Assembly: GCA_023475025.1 (NCBI GenBank)
Contig: JAMCWB010000030.1
Coordinates: forward strand, 101,568-165,567
Length of the DNA: 64,000 bases
Direction: 5' to 3'
Source of the DNA: Gammaproteobacteria bacterium
Lineage (GTDB): Bacteria; Pseudomonadota; Gammaproteobacteria; Pseudomonadales; Pseudomonadaceae
Shown here: positions 8,664 to 16,678 of the stretch, piece by piece
Position numbering within the stretch: position 1 is the stretch's first letter
How the letters are laid out: each line of letters begins with the position of its first letter
Position numbers and translations under genes: made by a program
Notes under the pieces: model-generated
The model's input: only the letters and a program-made list of their open reading frames with translations
The model's database searches: none
What the model was told of the DNA's origin: nothing

Positions 8664-9950
8664 ATGATGTCCACCCCCTCTTCGCGTTATCCGGCCAGAC
8701 TGGATATCACTGAATTTCGTCTGGCCTGGCGGGTTCTGATACTCGGTTTGTTCGGTGTGTGCACCAGCATGAGTGCCGCTCTGCTGTATGGCTTTGGCAC
8801 CATGGTAATACCCCTTCAGGATGCTTTTGGCTGGAGTCGCGGTGAACTGCAGGCGTCCATTACCTTTCTCTTCGCCGGGGTCGCGGTAGCATCGCAACTT
8901 CTCGGCTGGCTGTACGCCCGTTTTGGCCTGCGCCGTGTCGCCATCATTTCCATAGCGCTGCAGGTTGCCTGCTACGCGGCCCTGACCCAACTCACCGGCA
9001 ATATCACATGGCTGTATTTTGCCTTTTTTGCCATGCCACTCATTTGCGCGGGCACCATTGCCATTACCTGGACACAGCTCATCAGCCTCTGGTATGAACG
9101 CAATCGTGGACTCGCGCTCGCTATCATCCTCAGCGGGACCGGCGTGGCAGCCCTCATCATGCCGCCCCTGCTTGCCTGGAGCATTCAGCTTGGCGGTTGG
9201 CAGGCAGGCTTCGTACTCCTAGCCCTTATGCCACTGATGATAACGCTCCCCATGGCCCTGCTCTGGCTGCATGTTCCAATAGCCAGCCCGGTAAAAACCC
9301 GGGATCAGGAGGCTGAGAGAGTGAAAATCCCGGCGGGAATGCGCTTTGCAGAGGCTCGAAAATCGCGGGTCTTCGTACTCTGCAACATATCACTCATTTT
9401 GTCGGTATCTCTTATCGTCGCCATGGTCACGGTCATGGTGCCTTACCTGCAGGACAAAGGCGTGCCAGCACTCACCGCCAGCCAGATCTTCAGTGCTTTC
9501 GGAGCTTCCATTATTGTCGGGCGCCTGTTGGTCGGCTATCTGCTGGATCACTATCCCCCTATTCTGGTGTCCGCCGCTGCGTTGTTTACCCCCGCTATCG
9601 GCTGCGCCGTCCTGCTATCAACAGGACCTGAGGCAACCGCGCTGCTGGTGTTCGCAATCATCTGCATTGGTTTTAGCGCCGGTGCCGAGTTTGATATAGC
9701 CGCCTTTCTGATGGCTCGCTATTTTGGCATGCGCGACTATGCACGCATCTTTGGCTTGCATCTTGGATTGGTGACCATCGTGGCGGGCTTGTCACCCGCC
9801 TTGTTCGGCTATGTTTACTCACTCCATGGCAACTACGATCCCGTGGTGTTCTATGCCCTGGTAGCCGCCGTGGGCGCAGCCCTGACGCTGCTCTCACTGC
9901 GCTCGGCCCCCGCATACCATTCTGGTCTCTATCGGGCTGAGATGTCCTGA
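8664..9950 (+). CDS. MFS transporter, monocarboxylate-porter-like
   Basis: A 428-residue inner-membrane carrier with about 12 hydrophobic segments. The order LLYGFGTMVIPLQDAFGWSRGELQ, GYLLDHYPP and ARYFGMRDYARIFGLHLG matches the OFA/monocarboxylate-type MFS branch that imports organic acids. The ATG at 8664 (or 8667) is chosen from AGGAGA upstream. It is paralogous to the carrier at 23392-24645 (shared GAEFDIAA.L.ARYFGMRDY). Substrate unknown; coupling to SDR genes suggests an acid or intermediate of this pathway. Confidence 0.88.
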   Translation: MMSTPSSRYPARLDITEFRLAWRVLILGLFGVCTSMSAALLYGFGTMVIPLQDAFGWSRGELQASITFLFAGVAVASQLLGWLYARFGLRRVAIISIALQVACYAALTQLTGNITWLYFAFFAMPLICAGTIAITWTQLISLWYERNRGLALAIILSGTGVAALIMPPLLAWSIQLGGWQAGFVLLALMPLMITLPMALLWLHVPIASPVKTRDQEAERVKIPAGMRFAEARKSRVFVLCNISLILSVSLIVAMVTVMVPYLQDKGVPALTASQIFSAFGASIIVGRLLVGYLLDHYPPILVSAAALFTPAIGCAVLLSTGPEATALLVFAIICIGFSAGAEFDIAAFLMARYFGMRDYARIFGLHLGLVTIVAGLSPALFGYVYSLHGNYDPVVFYALVAAVGAALTLLSLRSAPAYHSGLYRAEMS

Positions 9951-9980
9951 CCGATGCCTTTGACGTCCAAGTCCTGAAGC

Positions 9981-10005
9981 AAAAAACCCGCAGACATGCT
10001 GCGGG
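9981..10005 (-). terminator. Intrinsic terminator for the SnoaL-P450-FAD unit
   Basis: CCCGCAG (9987-9993) pairs with CTGCGGG (9999-10005), loop 5. On the - strand it is followed by six T, so it terminates the transcript ending with the SnoaL-like gene. It may also stop + transcripts weakly. Confidence 0.75.
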
Positions 10006-10026
10006 TTCAGGCTTTCAGACAAACCA

Positions 10027-10380
10027 TCAGTGCTTGATAAAATAGCGCACCAGGGTTCTACCTTCCTCGAACTTGTACAACTCGATGGTTTCAATCACCC
10101 CACTGCCGTCACGCATGACGTTTCTATGGTGGCAGGCAGCCTCGTTGCCGGCGATGATCGATAGCTCGACCTCGACACTAAACTTGCTGTTCTGCTGCGC
10201 CCACATACCTTCCAGCACTGGCCAGCCGTCCACCACCGGGCGGCCGAGATACTCGATATCCAGCCCGTTGGGAGAAATCTTCCGGTAATGCTCGAAAAAA
10301 CTTTCCCGGTCACCGGAATTCCAGCTTTCAATCTGTCCATGTAGAAAGTTTTCGATTGCCTTGCTGTCAATATTGCTCAT
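10027..10380 (-). CDS. SnoaL-like (NTF2-fold) small protein, paralogue 2
   Basis: A 117-residue cone-fold protein. Start at 10380 because AGGAGG lies 8 bp upstream; the GTG at 10389 overlaps that RBS. It shares GLDIEYLG, AGNEAACHHRN and ELYKFEEG with the protein at 2851-3198. It is last in the - strand unit FAD oxidoreductase - P450 - SnoaL, so it may act on or bind the oxidised product. No catalytic residues can be assigned. Confidence 0.8.
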   Translation of the reverse strand: MSNIDSKAIENFLHGQIESWNSGDRESFFEHYRKISPNGLDIEYLGRPVVDGWPVLEGMWAQQNSKFSVEVELSIIAGNEAACHHRNVMRDGSGVIETIELYKFEEGRTLVRYFIKH

Positions 10381-10465
10381 TGTGATCACCTCCTGGGAGC
10401 CGGATATTTCGCCGGCCCCTGTTTATCTGACTTGATCCTGGCGCTACAGATCAGCCCCGAATACA

Positions 10466-11743
10466 TTAATCCCAGATGACGTGAATAGCTTTGGCCCCGC
10501 GCAACTGCGCGCCGGCAATCTTCGGAGCAGGCATGTCAGGGTCCAGGCGAACATTGGGGAGCAGGTCCAAAATACCGTTGATGGCGCTATTGAGCTCCAC
10601 TTTGGCAACAAATTGCCCGATGCACATGTGTGGGCCAAAACCGAACCCGAACGAGGGCCGAGCCTTGCGATCGATATCGAATGCCTCCGCGTTCTCGAAG
10701 GCGTCCTCATCCCGGTTGGCGGAAATCACCATGCACTGAACCAGCGCACCCTTGGCCACCGTCACCCCACCGATCTCGACATCCTTGGCCGCCTGGCGCA
10801 CCTTGAAGGTGGCGACCGGCTCGTAACGGACGGTTTCATCAATCAGCTTACTGACCAGGCTGCGATCATTGCGAACCCTATCGAGCAATTCCGGGCGCTC
10901 CAGTAGCAACGTCATGATGGAACTGAACGTGCGGGTGGTGGTTTCACCCGCGGCCGGCAACAGCGAGCGGACGAAGGTGGTCACTTCATGGTCATCCAGT
11001 GCACGCCCTTCGTATTCGGCATTGATCAGACGGCTGATCAGGTCATCTCCCTTGGCCCCCTCGGCACGCTTGCTGATGACCACTTCCTTGATCGCGTCGT
11101 AAAGACTTTTCACTGCCTGGCCGGCAATGGGACCATAAATTCTGGCCTTTTCCGGGTCGATCTGGTTGGCAGCGACCAACGCCAGCGCCCAAGTCGCATA
11201 CTTCTTGAATTTTTCTGGATCATCACTCGGAAAACCCATCAGCGCGTACATTTCCCGGATCGGAAAGTACAGCCCGAAGTCCATCAGGTTGGCCTTCTTG
11301 TCGGCGACCATCGGCAGCAGAAACTCCTCACGAATTACCCGATCGATCTCGGGCCGCCACTTGTTTACCGTTTCGGGCATGAAAACCGGCTGCAGCAATG
11401 CACGGGTACGACGGTGCTGCTCACCATCCATGGCCAGAATGATCAGGCCATCGAAAAAGGCGCCAAGGCCTTCGGCAATGAAACCGCTGGTGAAGGTTTC
11501 GGCATCGCGCAGCACCGCCATCACATCCTTGTACTTGAACAACGTTACCGCACATTTTGCCGCTTTGGCGCCGGCATTGGTCGGTACCTTGAGATAGGTA
11601 TCGACAAAGTCACCTCGCATCACCGGCTCGTTATTGCGCTTGTCACGGCAAAGCGCATGAATATCCACATCCGAGCCAAGATAGGTGTCGGATACCGCAT
11701 GATATGCGGCCTCAATATCGAGTTCCTGAGCTTCAAGCGACAT
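10466..11743 (-). CDS. Cytochrome P450
   Basis: A 425-residue soluble bacterial P450. Helix-I motif AAGETTTRT near residue 250 carries the acid-Thr proton relay; ETVRYEP is the ExxR motif; FGFGPHMCIG holds the haem thiolate Cys374. Start at 11743 follows AGGAGG by 6 bp. There is no membrane anchor, so it is a soluble enzyme fed by a ferredoxin. The only such ferredoxin in the window is the putidaredoxin-type protein at 56186, 45 kb away. It sits between an FAD oxidoreductase and a SnoaL-like protein. It presumably hydroxylates or epoxidises the lipophilic substrate; the substrate is unknown. Confidence 0.93.
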   Translation of the reverse strand: MSLEAQELDIEAAYHAVSDTYLGSDVDIHALCRDKRNNEPVMRGDFVDTYLKVPTNAGAKAAKCAVTLFKYKDVMAVLRDAETFTSGFIAEGLGAFFDGLIILAMDGEQHRRTRALLQPVFMPETVNKWRPEIDRVIREEFLLPMVADKKANLMDFGLYFPIREMYALMGFPSDDPEKFKKYATWALALVAANQIDPEKARIYGPIAGQAVKSLYDAIKEVVISKRAEGAKGDDLISRLINAEYEGRALDDHEVTTFVRSLLPAAGETTTRTFSSIMTLLLERPELLDRVRNDRSLVSKLIDETVRYEPVATFKVRQAAKDVEIGGVTVAKGALVQCMVISANRDEDAFENAEAFDIDRKARPSFGFGFGPHMCIGQFVAKVELNSAINGILDLLPNVRLDPDMPAPKIAGAQLRGAKAIHVIWD

Positions 11744-11821
11744 AGATTTCCTCCTCATGACCAAAAGGCCTTGTTGTTATGATCACTGGCACGCCCCGAT
11801 TACTGGCGCGCTTCATCCTGA

Positions 11822-11852
11822 CGTCCACGCAAACTGACAGATTGCGTGGACG
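11822..11852 (-). terminator. Hairpin between FAD oxidoreductase and P450 genes
   Basis: Perfect 11-bp stem, CGTCCACGCAA (11822-11832) with TTGCGTGGACG (11842-11852), 9-base loop and no U run. Probably an attenuating or processing hairpin inside the unit. Confidence 0.4.
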
Positions 11853-11863
11853 GGCTTGTCAGT

Positions 11864-13453
11864 TCATGGTGTTTTGGCCAGATAGCGGGTCACACGCTTG
11901 GCAGCCAGGCGACCTGCCATGCCATTGACCCCGCCACCCGGGTGGCTCCCGGCGCTGCCAAGATACAAGCCGACAACCGGCAAGGTATCACCACCCAAAC
12001 CATGGGCTGGTCGCATGGTGCTGGAGCGCATGGTGGTGGTATCGATATGCACCACACAGCCGTTTACCGTGTTCAGCCGGGCGGTAAAGTCGGGTGCGGC
12101 CTCGATCCAGCGACCGATAACCTGCCCCTTTACCCCCTCGACATACTCGGATATCTGCTCGATCACTTGATCAGCCACCCTCTCCCGGAGCGCATCCCAC
12201 CCCTCATTGGGACGGACCGGCATGACAGGGGGGTAGACGTAGAACACGTCCTGACCGGCGGGAGCCTGGGACGGATCCACCGCACTGGGAGCCGCCATGG
12301 TGATGTAAGGCAGTTTTGGCACCTCGCCCCGGGCGCTGGCCGCGAAATTCTCCAATACAGCCTCTTCGGTACCGATCAACAGGCAGGTCTTGCGCAGATC
12401 GATGCCATCCCCCCTGGCTGCTTCAAAGCGTGGTACGGAAATCTGTCCACGCAACGCCAGATCCACCTTGAGCGGGCCGGAACCCTTGGCATTGGCCGGG
12501 GCCATGGCAATACGAGTCAGCAGATATGAAGGGATTTCACCCGGACTTACCATCTCCAACGCCACCTTGGGGTGACATCCGGCGATCACCGCGTGGGCAG
12601 TGAATTCGCGCCCATCAGCCAGCCTGACGCCTTTTACCTGACCTCGACTGGCGATGATTTCAGTAACCGTTGCCGATGTCAGCACCTCTCCGCCAAGCTC
12701 TTCGAGGCGGGAGCGCATTGCATTGCTCAACTGCTGCATGCCGCCCAGGACCCGCCCTACACCGAAACGGTGGAGGAAACCGAGCAGCGCATAGTAGATA
12801 CCACCACCATCAGCGGTAATGTCGCCGGCCAGCCCGGTCAAGGCACACATGGCCGAGATGGTTACCGGGTGCTCGAATCGCTCACGGGCAGCCTGATGAG
12901 CTGACCCGGTCATCAACGCCATCAGCTGAGGTTTGAGTTTGCGGTTCTTCAAGGCCGTCCCCACGACCTTCAGCTTGGCGCTCAGGTTCAGCTTCGCGGG
13001 GTCGACCCGCATCATCGGCAGAGCAATGTCCATGAACATGTCGATGACATTCATGAACTCGAGAAAGGCTTCGGCATCCCGCTCGCTGTAACGTCGGATT
13101 TCAGCAGCCGTCTTCAGCCGATCCCGCCAGAAAATGATCGAACTGCCATCTGGATGCAGATAAACATAGCCTGGGGCCAACTCGACCATCTTGAATCCGT
13201 GCCGCTCCAGTTCCAGCTCCTGTGGCACATGCGAATGCACGCGCATGGACATCATGTCCAGTGCACAAGGATGGACCAGATGTTCCGGTGCTTCAGGAAT
13301 CAGATAGCCCGAAGAGGCCATACCACCGACCTTGTCCAGCGCCTCGAGCACCAGCACCTTTTTACCCTCAAGCCCCAGATAACAGCCTGCCGATAAGCCA
13401 TTGCTGCCGCCACCGACGATGATCACGTCAAAATCTGCATTGTTCTTATTCAT
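11864..13453 (-). CDS. Phytoene-dehydrogenase-like FAD oxidoreductase
   Basis: About 529 residues. N-terminal dinucleotide fold: DVIIVGGGSNGLSAGCYL with the acidic ribose-binding end VLVLEA, then GGMASSG as in CrtI-type flavoproteins. C-terminal LYLGSAGSHPGGGVNGMAG is the second FAD-contact block of this family. Members desaturate or oxidise lipophilic (often isoprenoid-like) substrates. Start at 13453 follows GGAG; the frame extends upstream to 13555 without an RBS. It heads the - strand unit with P450 and SnoaL-like genes. Exact reaction unknown. Confidence 0.85.
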   Translation of the reverse strand: MNKNNADFDVIIVGGGSNGLSAGCYLGLEGKKVLVLEALDKVGGMASSGYLIPEAPEHLVHPCALDMMSMRVHSHVPQELELERHGFKMVELAPGYVYLHPDGSSIIFWRDRLKTAAEIRRYSERDAEAFLEFMNVIDMFMDIALPMMRVDPAKLNLSAKLKVVGTALKNRKLKPQLMALMTGSAHQAARERFEHPVTISAMCALTGLAGDITADGGGIYYALLGFLHRFGVGRVLGGMQQLSNAMRSRLEELGGEVLTSATVTEIIASRGQVKGVRLADGREFTAHAVIAGCHPKVALEMVSPGEIPSYLLTRIAMAPANAKGSGPLKVDLALRGQISVPRFEAARGDGIDLRKTCLLIGTEEAVLENFAASARGEVPKLPYITMAAPSAVDPSQAPAGQDVFYVYPPVMPVRPNEGWDALRERVADQVIEQISEYVEGVKGQVIGRWIEAAPDFTARLNTVNGCVVHIDTTTMRSSTMRPAHGLGGDTLPVVGLYLGSAGSHPGGGVNGMAGRLAAKRVTRYLAKTP

Positions 13454-13620
13454 AGCTTGTCTCCATGACGAGTTGTACGGGCAACGGCTTCTTTTCAATG
13501 CCACACGCAGAGGCCGTTGCCGCCCGCTTTTCGGTATCAGGTTATTGCCCGTCACGGCCAGGCCAACCTGTCTGGAATAGCCAGCACCCTAGCAATAAAA
13601 GTCATCAGCCGCTGGGCATC

Positions 13621-13641
13621 CGTTTTACCCGGAGTAAAACG
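13621..13641. promoter_or_regulatory. 21-bp perfect palindrome, operator candidate (copy 2)
   Basis: CGTTTTAC-N5-GTAAAACG, same arms and spacing as 4808-4828. It lies between the divergent FAD oxidoreductase (-) and DUF1329 (+) genes, 63 bp upstream of tandem element C, so it could act on both directions. Confidence 0.55.
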
Positions 13642-13703
13642 ATTCATGCACACCCTTCGGCAGCACACTGGCCCTCACGATGTAAATTCACCATAGCATA
13701 TAA

Positions 13704-13738
13704 ATTCTTATTGTAGAATTTTAATCTGCATATGGAAT
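13704..13738 (+). promoter_or_regulatory. Tandem palindrome regulatory element C with -10 region
   Basis: Units 13704-13719 (ATTCT-N6-AGAAT) and 13723-13738 (AATCT-N6-GGAAT), 19 bp apart. TGCTAGGGT at 13752-13760 is the putative extended -10. The 631-bp divergent gap 13454-14084 holds the palindrome, this element, an AACAATAA motif and a possible leader ORF. Confidence 0.7.
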
Positions 13739-13867
13739 AATAAACAAGATCTGCTAGGGTACATTCAGGCCATGCTGAGCCTCGACAAGGTGATCACTTC
13801 ATCACCGTGCAAACAGCTCGAACAACCTTTCCGGTTGCTCGGGCGCGGGTCTTGGCAGCGGCCGTTG

Positions 13868-13875
13868 AACAATAA
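13868..13875 (+). promoter_or_regulatory. AACAATAA Hfq/Crc-type motif in the leader
   Basis: AACAATAA just before AAAAGG (13880-13885), the putative RBS of the leader ORF. Matches the AAnAAnAA consensus. Confidence 0.4.
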
Positions 13876-13893
13876 AAATAAAAGGACAACACA

Positions 13894-14088
13894 GTGAAAA
13901 CAGCTCTGGATCATTCCGGACGGCCGTCAAGGCCGATGCACCTGTCGGTGCCTCCTCAAGTAACAACCCACCAGCGTTTTACCACCGTAAGTAGTAGCCG
14001 GGTAGCGCCCTTCGCTCCCCGCATCGACGGTGGGCGTCAATCCCAAAAAACTCCTTCCAACAACACTCATAACGGAGATTTTTCATGA
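13894..14088 (+). CDS. Possible leader ORF overlapping DUF1329 start
   Basis: A GTG 8 bp after AAAAGG opens a 64-codon frame whose TGA stop (14086-14088) overlaps the DUF1329 ATG at 14085 as ATGA, the usual layout for translational coupling. The peptide is Ser/Thr/Pro/Arg-rich and matches no family I recognise. The downstream gene has its own GGAG, so coupling is only a possibility. Confidence 0.3.
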   Translation: MKTALDHSGRPSRPMHLSVPPQVTTHQRFTTVSSSRVAPFAPRIDGGRQSQKTPSNNTHNGDFS

Positions 14089-15443
14089 AACTGAAGATCG
14101 CTCTCGGTTTGCTATTGGGCGGGATGTCCGCTGTCGCTTTCGCAGCTGTCAGCCCCGACGAGGCTCGGCAACTGGGCAATATCCTGACACCACTTGGCGC
14201 TATCCAGGCAGCCAATGCCGACGGAACCATTCCGGCCTATGAGGGTGGGTTACGTACCGCGCCAGAGGGGTTTCAACCAGGCACCGGCTTTTGGAAAGAC
14301 CCCTTCGCCGATGAAAAGCCGCTGTACCGTATTACTGCGGGGAACATGGCCGAGCATGCCCACCTGCTGAGCGCAGGACAAAAGGAAGTACTGCAGAGAA
14401 ATGCCGAATACTACATGGATGTCTATCCTTCCCACCGCACCGCGGCCTACCCGCAGGAAGTCCTCGATGCGACGATCCGCAACGCCACTACCTGCCATAC
14501 CATCAAGGATGGCCTTGCGGTGGAACCCAACTGCCGTGGTGGCTTGCCATTTCCCATTCCGAAAACCGGCAACGAGCTGATGTGGAACCTGTTGCTGCGC
14601 TACAACGACGGCAAATTCGGTACCACCACGTCGTCGTCCAATACCTGGGTGGTAGATCGCAACGGTAACGTCACCCGGTCCGCCAATCAGGCCACCTTCG
14701 TTGAGCGGCCTTACTACCAGACCGATGTCGAGGGACGCGCGCCCGATATGTTCTACCGGGTTTATTCGCTGACCAAGCAACCTGCCCGCAAGGCCGGTGA
14801 ACTGACCGGACTGATGGACTTCATCGACCCTACTGAAAAACCCCGCCGCGCCTGGAGCTACACTCCTGGCCAACGGCGGATCAAATTGGCGCCGGAGTTC
14901 AACTACGACACCCCTGTGGGCAGCATGGGCGGGCTGGAGCTGTTTGACGAACTCTTCATGTTCTCAGGCGTGCAAGATCGCTTCGACTTCAAACTGGTCG
15001 GCAGGAAAGAGATGCTGATTCCATACAACACGTACAAGTTCTACTTCAACTGTGATGACCAATTCAGGAAATCGCATGTGAATCCAGAGTGTGAACGCTG
15101 GGAGCTGCACCGGGTATGGGAGGTCGAAGCCACGCTCAAGCCCGGCATGCGTCATGTCTACAGCAAGCGCACCTACTACCTCGATGAAGACACCTATGGT
15201 GCCGGACTCTACGATGCCTGGGACCAGAACGGTCAACTGTATCGCTCGATGATGCTCGGTGGCGTTCAGTTCTATGACCATGACATCCCCTATATCGTCA
15301 AGCACTCCATATACGACTTCAACAAAGGTATGTATGGCGTCATCAATGACGGCATGGACGGTGGCTATCGCGTACTCACCGCGGCCAGAACAGAGCGGGA
15401 ACTGAACCCCGAAGCAATCGTCATGCGCGAATCACAACGCTGA
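14085..15443 (+). CDS. DUF1329 family periplasmic protein (paralogue 3 of 5)
   Basis: A 452-residue exported protein with signal peptide ~1-20 (ends AFAA). All family blocks are present (SHRTAAYPQEVLDATIRNATTC, shown in part; CRGGLPFPIPKTGNE; RRAWSYTPGQRR; YSKRTYYLDED). It is closest to the copies at 5290 and 35471. CGGAG lies upstream of the ATG. Control by element C and the 21-bp palindrome is likely. An intrinsic terminator follows at 15462. Role as for the family: envelope handling of hydrophobic compounds, unproven. Confidence 0.9.
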   Translation: MKLKIALGLLLGGMSAVAFAAVSPDEARQLGNILTPLGAIQAANADGTIPAYEGGLRTAPEGFQPGTGFWKDPFADEKPLYRITAGNMAEHAHLLSAGQKEVLQRNAEYYMDVYPSHRTAAYPQEVLDATIRNATTCHTIKDGLAVEPNCRGGLPFPIPKTGNELMWNLLLRYNDGKFGTTTSSSNTWVVDRNGNVTRSANQATFVERPYYQTDVEGRAPDMFYRVYSLTKQPARKAGELTGLMDFIDPTEKPRRAWSYTPGQRRIKLAPEFNYDTPVGSMGGLELFDELFMFSGVQDRFDFKLVGRKEMLIPYNTYKFYFNCDDQFRKSHVNPECERWELHRVWEVEATLKPGMRHVYSKRTYYLDEDTYGAGLYDAWDQNGQLYRSMMLGGVQFYDHDIPYIVKHSIYDFNKGMYGVINDGMDGGYRVLTAARTERELNPEAIVMRESQR

Positions 15444-15461
15444 CCGGATAGTGCGCGAACC

Positions 15462-15492
15462 CTTCGGCTGCCTGCGCAGCCGAAGCTTTTTT
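15462..15492 (+). terminator. Intrinsic terminator after DUF1329 gene
   Basis: CTTCGGCTGC (15462-15471) pairs with GCAGCCGAAG (15476-15485), 4-base loop, then C and six T. Textbook rho-independent form. It sits directly before the RBS of the hydrolase gene, so read-through would be needed for co-transcription. Confidence 0.85.
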
Positions 15493-15507
15493 CAGGAGGG
15501 ATTTCAC

Positions 15508-16416
15508 ATGCGACACGTTGAACTGGCGTGGGACATCAGCCATCTCACACCCAGCTCTGCACCTGCGACGCTCACAGGCTCGCTGTTCGCTCCAGATACA
15601 GCCTTCACTCCCGGCCAGCCCGTCAACCTGCTGGTCTGCCTGCATGGGGGCAGTTGCTCCCGGCAGTACTATCACCCAACCTATCTGGACCATTCCTACA
15701 GCTTTGCCCGGTTCATGACCGAACGGCATTACCTGATACTGGCTCTGGACAATCTGGGCATGGGCAACAGCAGCCGGCCCGAGCCGGAAAAACACCTCAG
15801 TCTGGACATGATTGCCGCCGCCAACGACTTTGCCACCCGACAGACTGCCGCCGCACTGCTCGATGGTGAATGGCTGGATATGTCGGCACACAGCACATTG
15901 AGCATTTCCGGTCTCGGCCACTCCATGGGTGGCATGCTCGGCGTATACCAGCAAGGTCGCTTCCAGAGTTTCGAGCGATTGATCGTCGCTGGTTGGAGCA
16001 ACCTGCCCCTGGAACTGGGGGATACCGATGCAGCCAATCTGCGGGCCAGCTTGGCTCAGGGTGGTTACATACCCACTGACAGGCAGAGTCTCCAGAGTCT
16101 GTTTCACCTGCCTGATGTACCAACTGACGTGATCACCGTTGACAATCAGAACGCCAGCCTTACCCCGGTGACGCTGGCACTCGCCGCACTCACACCAGGC
16201 ATAGTGGTCAGGGAAGCGGCGGCGATCAGCTGCCCACTTCTGTTGCTGTATGGCGAGCTCGATGTCAGTTCGGATATGCAGCGCGAACCGACCTTCTACC
16301 CCAAAGCCAGCAGCCGTGCACTCAAGCGTATTGACCAGGCGGCGCACATGCATAACCTGGCGTCATCCAGACTGACGGTCTGGCAATCCATTGATGAATG
16401 GTTGCGGGAACACTGA
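15508..16416 (+). CDS. Alpha/beta-hydrolase
   Basis: A 302-residue hydrolase. Oxyanion-hole segment LVCLHGGSCSRQYYHP near residue 50, nucleophile elbow SGLGHSMGGMLG near 134 (Ser present), acid in LLYGELDVS near 250, and His in AAHMHNL near 280, so the triad is intact, unlike the fusion protein at 1468. Start at 15508 follows AGGAGG by about 8 bp. No signal peptide. It likely cleaves an ester, lactone or C-C bond of a pathway intermediate. It lies between a DUF1329 gene and a DUF1302 gene. Confidence 0.87.
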   Translation: MRHVELAWDISHLTPSSAPATLTGSLFAPDTAFTPGQPVNLLVCLHGGSCSRQYYHPTYLDHSYSFARFMTERHYLILALDNLGMGNSSRPEPEKHLSLDMIAAANDFATRQTAAALLDGEWLDMSAHSTLSISGLGHSMGGMLGVYQQGRFQSFERLIVAGWSNLPLELGDTDAANLRASLAQGGYIPTDRQSLQSLFHLPDVPTDVITVDNQNASLTPVTLALAALTPGIVVREAAAISCPLLLLYGELDVSSDMQREPTFYPKASSRALKRIDQAAHMHNLASSRLTVWQSIDEWLREH

Positions 16417-16555
16417 CAGCATCTGCCGCTACCGCCCTTCCCTATCGCAGCCTTTCATACCGGCAAGGCAGGGACAGCATACCGTTTCCTGCGCCGAACC
16501 ACTCGTCACTCCCCCTTCAACAGCCGGTACAGCACCACGCCGACTGCGATGCAGC

Positions 16556-16602
16556 CGATAGGCATTTTATCAATATGTCCATGCACTTCAGCGATAGGCA
16601 TT
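16556..16602 (+). repeat. Direct repeat CGATAGGCATT in the gap before DUF1302
   Basis: CGATAGGCATT at 16556-16566 and 16592-16602, 36 bp apart. The 262-bp gap 16417-16678 also contains, on the - strand at about 16506-16595, a short open stretch ending VVLYRLLKGE that could be the tail of a lost gene; I cannot name it. An AATAAAAA motif precedes the RBS of the next gene. Confidence 0.35.
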
Positions 16603-16678
16603 GCCGTTGTTCGTACCACGTCAGTCACGTTTACTGAGAGGCGTCAGACAATAAAAACAACATCCACGGAGAAGCTTA

